Shown here: positions 42,139 through 47,222 of the stretch, piece after piece
Layout: each line of letters opens with the position of its first letter
Position numbering within the stretch: the stretch's first letter is position 1
DNA from: Natrialbaceae archaeon
Lineage (GTDB): Archaea > Halobacteriota > Halobacteria > Halobacteriales > Natrialbaceae
Direction: 5' to 3'
Assembly: GCA_003559215.1 (NCBI GenBank)
Contig: PWMF01000086.1
Span: 1-47,222, forward strand
DNA length: 47,222 nt
Position numbers and translations under genes: made by a program
The notes under the pieces: model-generated
Databases searched by the model: none
The model's input: the letters and a program-made list of their open reading frames with translations, nothing else
What the model was told of the DNA's origin: nothing

Positions 42139-45108
42139 CTATCGCTTGTGGCGGTTCATGCGCTGTTCTTGCCACTGGAGCTGCCGATCCGACAGCTCCG
42201 GGATCTCGTCGTCGTCGGCCACCCGGACGCGACACAGCGTCACCTTCGTCTCCTGCATCTGGGTCTCGCGGTCGTAGGCCGGCGCCGTCCCGGCGTTGAT
42301 CGACTCGCCGATCACGAGCGGTCCCAGACCCTCGGGGACGTTCTCCAACATACTCTCTCCCTCGAGGATGCCGCTCCAGTGGTAGGGTGCGAACGCGTGA
42401 TCGGGGGCGACGCGCTCGGTGACGTTGGTCTGGACGACCATCTCGGCGTGGGGCGTCTCGACGACGATCCAGTCACCGTCCTCGACGCCGAGGTTGTCGC
42501 CGACCTCGGGGTGGAGCTCCAGGTACATCATCGGCGACCGCGAGGCCGTGCCGAGCGTGCTGCGGGTCTGGGCGGCGGCGCCCTGGTGTTCGACCTGTCG
42601 GCCCGACGTGAGGACCAGGTCGTACTCCTCGTGGGCGTCGATGTTGTCCTGCTGGACCCGTTCGTTGTCGAGTTCGACGCGCCAGTGGTCCTCGACGCGC
42701 TCGTTACACGGGTAGTCCTCGACGAGCTCCGCTCGCGGCGTGATCGCGGGCTCGCGGTGGACCGGGATCTCGTCCTCGAGGTTCCAGGCTTTCATCCGGG
42801 CTCGGCCGCGACCCCACGGGGCGTCGGGCTGGGGGTTGTCGAACTCCGCGTAGCGCTCGAGGTCGACGTCGTACCCGTCCTCGACCAGCGCCTCGGCGGT
42901 GTCGGCCACCGACTGTTCCTCGTCCTCGGCGTACTCCACCGGGAGCGTTGCCGCAGCCGGGTTCTCGGGATCGGGCAGCACGGTCGAGAACAGCGGGTAC
43001 TGGGGGACTCCCTCGAGTTCGCCGTCCCACCACTCCGGCTCGAACGGCTCCCGGAGCTGGTCCTCGGGCTCGACTTCGGGATCGTCCTCCTCGACCGCCG
43101 CGTCCCACCAGTTCGCGCGGAAGTCCATGCCGCCTTCTGCGGGGTGGAGCGACGCGTCGTAGAGGATCGGCGTTCCGGGATGGTCCTCGTGCCAGGACGG
43201 CCACGGCAGGCCGTAGTAGTCGCCGTCGAGCTCGTCGTACAGCCCATGGTCCTCCTCGAGGTCGGCCCGGAGGTCCTCGACGCTGAAGAGGTCGGCGTGC
43301 TCCTGGTGGAGCTTCAGCCGTTCGGGCGTCTGGCCGACGTAGCCGATCGAGCGCGTGCCCAGGTTGATCTCCCGCAGGATGTCCTCGGGCTCGTCGTAGT
43401 CGAAGTGCTCGCCGAAGCCGAGCCCGTCGGCGAAGTCACACAGCAGTTCCCAGTCCGTCCGGGAGTTGTGTCGCGGGGTGATCGCCTGGTTTCGCCACTG
43501 GAGCTGCCGTCCGGTGTTGGTGGCGCTGCCGGCTTCCTCCATGTTGGTCGCCGCCGGCAGCATGTAGACGTCGGTGTCGCTGTCGGCGAGTTCGGCAATC
43601 TGGTTGGGGTAGACGTCGACGTTGACGATAAACTCGAGTTCGTTGACCGCCTCGCGGACCCGCTTGTACTCGCTGAGCGAGCCGAGGCCGTGTCCCCAGA
43701 AGACCGCCGCCCGGAGCGGGTCGGGCTGGTAGATATCCCAACCATCTTCGAGGACGCCCTCGAACCAGCGGGCGACGGTGAACCCGTTCTTTTCCATCAG
43801 TTCCGTCGAGTGGAACCGATCGACCAGCTCGTCGTAGCTGATCTCGCCGGAGGTGCTCTCGGTTTCGGTCCAGACGCTCGTCCAGTGCTCCCAGGCGTCC
43901 TCGTCGAGCCCGTAGTAGCCCGGCGTGTTCCCGGAGTCGACGCCGAGGTCGGTCGCGCCCTGGACGTTGTCGTGGCCCCGATAGATGGGCGTCCCGCCGC
44001 CGGACTGGGCGGCGTGGCCGAGCGCCAGGTTGAGCATCGCGTAGGCGCGGACGTTGCCCGTCGCGTTGTTGTGCTGGGTACCGCCCATCGCCCACTCGAC
44101 GCAGCTGACGTCGGCGGCCGCCAGCCGTTCGGCCAGCTCCGCGAGGTCGGCTTCGGACGCCCCGGTGATATCCGAGACGGTCTCGAGGTCGTACTCGGGG
44201 AGAACGTCGTCGCGGAACTCCTCCCAGGTCGGGACCATCACGCGGCTCTCGATGAACTCCTCGTCGTGAAGGTCGTTCTCGACGATGTGATAGATCAGAC
44301 CGTAGATGAACGCGACGTCGGTCCCCGAGCGGAACTGGTAGTAGTCGTCGGCCGCGGCGGCTGTCTTCGTGTACCGCGGTTCGGCGACGATGTGTTCCCC
44401 CCCGCGACGCTGTGCCTCCTGGAAGTGCTGCCAGGCGACGGGGTGGCTCTCGAGCGGGTTGTGCCCGATGATGAGGTTGACGTCGACGTTTCGCATGTCG
44501 TTGTTGTTGTTCGTCATCGCGCCGACGCCCCACGTGTTCGCGATTCCGGTCACCGTCGTCGAGTGACAGATCCGCGCCTGATGGTCGATGTTGTTCGTTC
44601 CGTAGAGGGCGGCCAGCTTCCGGATCAGGTACGCACACTCGTTCGTGTGTTTGGCCGACCCGACCCACATCGTAGCGTGGGGGCCGGTCTCCTCGCGGAT
44701 GTCGTCGAGTCGACCCGTGATCTCCTCGAGGATCGCGTCCCACTCCATCTGGGTCCACTCGCCGTCCTCGAGTTTTAGCGGCTCCTTCAGCCGCTTGTCG
44801 GAGTTGACCGACTGCGCGAGCGACGCCCCCTTCGAGCAGAGCCCGCCCTGGTTGATCGGATTATCGTCCCAGGTCTCCTGTCCGACGACGGCATCCTCTT
44901 CGACGGCCATCTGTACCCCACACCCGACCGAGCAGTGCGTACAGACCGTCTTGACCAGCTCGTCGGCCGCGTCCGGATCAACGACGTCGTCCTCCTGTGC
45001 ATCCCCCCGCTCGAGGAGCGTTCGCCCCCCGACCGCCGTCGCGAGCGTCCCGGCAGCACCGGCCTTGAGAAACCCCCGACGATCGAGATCGAGCGCCGAT
45101 CGTGGCAT
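42139..45108 (-). CDS. Tat-exported formate dehydrogenase-like molybdopterin catalytic subunit
   Basis: A 989-residue molybdopterin oxidoreductase. The Tat signal LDRRGFLKAGAAG is at 8-20. The [4Fe-4S] site has C56, C59, C63 and C91 (CTHCSVGC ... GLCSKG). C181-H182 in ARICHSTTVTG sits where E. coli FdnG/FdoG have selenocysteine-His, followed by GVGAMTN. The stretch RGHDNVQGATDLG is characteristic of formate dehydrogenases of the FDH-N/FDH-O type. It should oxidise formate to CO2 on the outer side of the membrane. Start ATG 45108 is supported by a TATA-like box at 45131-45143. With the two following genes it makes a complete membrane complex. Confidence 0.9.
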   Translation of the reverse strand: MPRSALDLDRRGFLKAGAAGTLATAVGGRTLLERGDAQEDDVVDPDAADELVKTVCTHCSVGCGVQMAVEEDAVVGQETWDDNPINQGGLCSKGASLAQSVNSDKRLKEPLKLEDGEWTQMEWDAILEEITGRLDDIREETGPHATMWVGSAKHTNECAYLIRKLAALYGTNNIDHQARICHSTTVTGIANTWGVGAMTNNNNDMRNVDVNLIIGHNPLESHPVAWQHFQEAQRRGGEHIVAEPRYTKTAAAADDYYQFRSGTDVAFIYGLIYHIVENDLHDEEFIESRVMVPTWEEFRDDVLPEYDLETVSDITGASEADLAELAERLAAADVSCVEWAMGGTQHNNATGNVRAYAMLNLALGHAAQSGGGTPIYRGHDNVQGATDLGVDSGNTPGYYGLDEDAWEHWTSVWTETESTSGEISYDELVDRFHSTELMEKNGFTVARWFEGVLEDGWDIYQPDPLRAAVFWGHGLGSLSEYKRVREAVNELEFIVNVDVYPNQIAELADSDTDVYMLPAATNMEEAGSATNTGRQLQWRNQAITPRHNSRTDWELLCDFADGLGFGEHFDYDEPEDILREINLGTRSIGYVGQTPERLKLHQEHADLFSVEDLRADLEEDHGLYDELDGDYYGLPWPSWHEDHPGTPILYDASLHPAEGGMDFRANWWDAAVEEDDPEVEPEDQLREPFEPEWWDGELEGVPQYPLFSTVLPDPENPAAATLPVEYAEDEEQSVADTAEALVEDGYDVDLERYAEFDNPQPDAPWGRGRARMKAWNLEDEIPVHREPAITPRAELVEDYPCNERVEDHWRVELDNERVQQDNIDAHEEYDLVLTSGRQVEHQGAAAQTRSTLGTASRSPMMYLELHPEVGDNLGVEDGDWIVVETPHAEMVVQTNVTERVAPDHAFAPYHWSGILEGESMLENVPEGLGPLVIGESINAGTAPAYDRETQMQETKVTLCRVRVADDDEIPELSDRQLQWQEQRMNRHKR

Positions 45109-45130
45109 ACAATGACAAACAGGGTAGTCG

Positions 45131-45143
45131 GTAATAAATATAG
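45131..45143 (-). promoter_or_regulatory. TATA-like box of the formate dehydrogenase-like operon
   Basis: Minus-strand CTATATTTATTAC, about 28 bases before ATG 45108, the spacing expected for a leaderless haloarchaeal transcript. Confidence 0.6.
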
Positions 45144-45361
45144 CCGGTACCCATACCTTCTTTGAATTGTAATTTTTGGCACTGTTATACCTGTCGACCA
45201 AACACAATTCGTTCGGCAGCGAAAACCCGTCGGCGAGCGGACGCTGTCACGGCTGACGCTTTTTCCTGGCTATCGACGTCGAGACCCCACTCTGGAACGG
45301 CGAGATGAAACGCTTGCTGAACGTGGACACAAATATGGTACCACATAGCATACTGTGTCCC

Positions 45362-45523
45362 ATGCGTGTCCGATGTACCCTCTGCAGACGGACCATCCCG
45401 GACCGGTCCCTGCAGCGCGTCTGCGAGTGCGGTTGGTGTATGGATCCGAACTGCCAGCGGAACCACGAGTCGTTTTGCCCGGTCCACGGCGAGGATCGGT
45501 GGATCGGCGCCGTCGAGATCTGA
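45362..45523 (+). CDS. Small zinc-finger protein
   Basis: A 53-residue protein rich in Cys: C5-x2-C8, C21-x-C23-x2-C26, C31, H35, C39 and H42, enough for two zinc sites. Small CxxC zinc-finger proteins are numerous in haloarchaea, and most have no known role. ATG 45362 is preceded by TATA-like AAATATGG about 27 bases upstream; the frame opens earlier at 45305. It is divergent from the formate dehydrogenase-like operon and 46 bases ahead of the serine hydrolase gene. Confidence 0.65.
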   Translation: MRVRCTLCRRTIPDRSLQRVCECGWCMDPNCQRNHESFCPVHGEDRWIGAVEI

Positions 45524-45569
45524 GTTGGGCCACCCGTATCGTTTTCTCGAGAGCCGACGTTCGTAGGCT

Positions 45570-47222
45570 ATGGCTCGAGGGGCGATACTGACGGGAATCG
45601 TCTGCGTGCTTCTGGTAAACGGACTCGTCGGCCCGGTCGCCGGGACGGTCGTGGCTCAGTCCGGCGACGCCGCGGCTGATCGTCTCGACGACGCCGGCCA
45701 CGTCTCACCGTCGACGGGCGACGCTCTTGAGTCGACCGCGGGCGACCAGGTCGTCGGCACCGAGATGGATCGGCTGATCGAGAGTGCGATGGCCGAACAC
45801 GACGTCGCGGGCGCGTCGGTCGCGGTCGTCGAGGACGACGAACTCGTCCACGCCGAGGGGTACGGCAACGCCGACGCCGCGGCCGGAACCCCGGTCGACC
45901 CGAACGAGACGTCGTTCATGGTCGGCTCGGTCGGAAAACTGACCGTCTGGACCGCGGTGATGCAGGGCGTCGAGAACGGCGACCTCGAACTCGACGAACC
46001 CGTCGGTACCTACCTCGAGAACTACTCCGTCGAGGGCGAGGACGAGGTGACCCTCGAGCACCTCGGGACCCACACCCCGGGCTACGAGGATCGCCTCCAG
46101 GGACTGTTCGTCGACGACTACGACGAAGCCGCCGACTGGGAGCCGAAACTCGAGCGGGAGCTGCCCGCCCACGTCAGACCGCCGGGCGAGACGGTCGCCT
46201 ACTCGAACCACGGCACCGGGCTCGCGGTTCTAGTCGTCCAGGAGGCCCTCGACGACCCGTTCGAGGAGTACGTCGAACGCGAGGTCTTCGACCCGCTAGC
46301 GATGGAGGGAGCGACGATCGAGCAACCCGTTCCCGACGACCGAGAGCCGGTCTCGCAGGGTCACGTCCCGACCGAGGACGGGTTCGAGACGGACGACCCC
46401 GTCATCGTCGGCGTTCCCCCCGCAGGCTCGATGAGCGCAACGGCGACCGATATGGGGAACTTTGCGATCGCGGCGCTGCAGGACGGCGCGTTCGAGGACG
46501 ACCGCGTCCTCGAGTCCGAGTCGGCCGAGGCGATGCTCGAGCAGCGAGCGACGAATCACCCCGACGTCGGCGGCGTCGGCTACGGCTACATGCTCGGCGA
46601 GCGCGGCGGCGAGGAGCTCGCCTGGCACACCGGCGGCACCGAGTACTTCAACACGCTGTTCGCGCTGTTCCCCGAGCACGACGTCGCGCTCTACGTGAGT
46701 TTCAACACGGCCGGCACCGGTACCGGGCTGGCGGACGTACTCGACGGGTTCATCGAGCAGCGCTTCGACGGCGAGGAGTCGACCCTCGAGCCCGACCCGA
46801 CCACCGCCGACCGCGCAGACGCCTACGAGGGCGAGTACCGGACCACCGCGTTTCAGACGAGCCCCGAGAGGCTCGTCGGGCTCGCCGACGCCTACCGCGT
46901 CTCCGTGACCGACGAAGGATACCTCGAGCTGGGATCGCCCCTGGTCGGCGGCGAGACACGCTGGGTCGAACTCGAGCCCGGCGTCTTCGCGCCCGATCCC
47001 GACGAGGACGACGCGATGTTGACCTCGACGCTGGCCATCGAGGACGGGACCCTCTACATGGATGCGCCCGCGGCTCCCTACGAGAGCGTATCGTGGTACG
47101 AAACGGCGACGGTCCAGCTCAGCCTGGCGGTCGTCGCGCTCGGTGCGGTGCTCTCGACGCTCCTCGTCTGGCCGATCAGCGCGTACCGAAACCGCGGCTG
47201 GGGACGGATGCGGACCCACCTC
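45570..47222 (+). CDS. Beta-lactamase-family serine hydrolase (C-terminus outside window)
   Basis: Open for 551 codons from ATG 45570 to the window edge. After a signal-like hydrophobic N-terminus (about residues 5-30) comes a class C beta-lactamase/DD-peptidase-type domain: S120-x-x-K123 in MVGSVGKLTV, Y211-S-N213 in VAYSNHGTG, and an HTGGTEYF motif near residue 352 in place of KTG. The last stretch before the edge (VQLSLAVVALGAVLSTLLVW) is a membrane segment, so the hydrolase domain is probably outside and anchored. In archaea these enzymes are esterases or peptidases of unknown substrate, since there is no murein. Confidence 0.88.
   Translation, partial: MARGAILTGIVCVLLVNGLVGPVAGTVVAQSGDAAADRLDDAGHVSPSTGDALESTAGDQVVGTEMDRLIESAMAEHDVAGASVAVVEDDELVHAEGYGNADAAAGTPVDPNETSFMVGSVGKLTVWTAVMQGVENGDLELDEPVGTYLENYSVEGEDEVTLEHLGTHTPGYEDRLQGLFVDDYDEAADWEPKLERELPAHVRPPGETVAYSNHGTGLAVLVVQEALDDPFEEYVEREVFDPLAMEGATIEQPVPDDREPVSQGHVPTEDGFETDDPVIVGVPPAGSMSATATDMGNFAIAALQDGAFEDDRVLESESAEAMLEQRATNHPDVGGVGYGYMLGERGGEELAWHTGGTEYFNTLFALFPEHDVALYVSFNTAGTGTGLADVLDGFIEQRFDGEESTLEPDPTTADRADAYEGEYRTTAFQTSPERLVGLADAYRVSVTDEGYLELGSPLVGGETRWVELEPGVFAPDPDEDDAMLTSTLAIEDGTLYMDAPAAPYESVSWYETATVQLSLAVVALGAVLSTLLVWPISAYRNRGWGRMRTHL

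Noticed and set aside
42115..44778. 887-codon plus-strand frame opposite the formate dehydrogenase-like gene
   Set aside because: It is a mirror of codon bias in the real gene: Val/Leu/Arg-rich, no motif, while the minus strand has full molybdopterin oxidoreductase signatures.

Overview
The window is high-GC DNA from a halophilic archaeon (Halobacteria, plausibly Natrialbales). Predicted proteins are rich in Asp and Glu. Many genes have a TATA-like box about 25-30 bases before the start codon and no ribosome binding site, as expected for leaderless transcripts. Secreted proteins carry Tat-type twin-arginine signals, and the ars block carries small CC-ended proteins of a haloarchaeal type. No rRNA, tRNA or CRISPR array was seen.

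Layout. (1) Positions 1-12854 hold a surface polysaccharide or glycan cluster: two Wzy-like polymerase/ligase membrane proteins (the first cut by the window edge), a Wzx-type flippase, two NAD-dependent sugar epimerases, three glycosyltransferases, a P-loop protein and a polyprenyl-phosphate sugar transferase. (2) 13224-13793 is a Tat lipoprotein, followed by insertion-sequence debris. (3) 14775-18488 is an arsenic/antimony block: arsR, divergent from arsD-arsA-hcsL-hcsS. A broken transposase lies on one side and an orphan IS200/IS605-type end hairpin on the other; no efflux pump gene is visible. (4) 19384-38585 is dominated by one-carbon and N-methyl metabolism: purU, glyA, a BCCT transporter, a PLP threonine/serine dehydratase, two dimethylglycine/sarcosine dehydrogenase paralogues around folD, a helix-turn-helix-like protein, and two Rieske-oxygenase-like proteins with a small zinc-finger/winged-helix protein between them; then an MFS transporter and a KDPG-type aldolase. 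(5) 40384-45108 is a three-gene membrane formate-dehydrogenase-like operon. The rest are small membrane and zinc-finger proteins, a methyltransferase, and a serine hydrolase cut by the right edge.

The most notable observation is in region 4. The two Rieske-oxygenase-like proteins are mutually defective. The first (33433-34521) keeps all four [2Fe-2S] ligands but has lost the two His and the Asp of the mononuclear iron site. The second (35235-36245) keeps the complete 2-His-1-carboxylate iron site but has lost the [2Fe-2S] ligands, half of them by an in-frame deletion. Electron transfer in trimeric Rieske oxygenases runs between neighbouring subunits, so the pair could form one working heteromeric oxygenase. 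I infer it is an N-demethylase, from its position beside the dimethylglycine/sarcosine dehydrogenases and the betaine-type transporter.

Read together, the genes suggest a route for degrading glycine betaine or a related N-methyl compound: uptake (BCCT), oxidative demethylation (split Rieske pair, then two flavoprotein dehydrogenases passing C1 to tetrahydrofolate), conversion of methylene-THF to formyl-THF (FolD), release of formate (PurU), oxidation of formate into the respiratory chain (FDH complex), and glycine to serine to pyruvate (GlyA and the dehydratase). Individual enzyme families are read from motifs; substrates and the overall pathway are inference.
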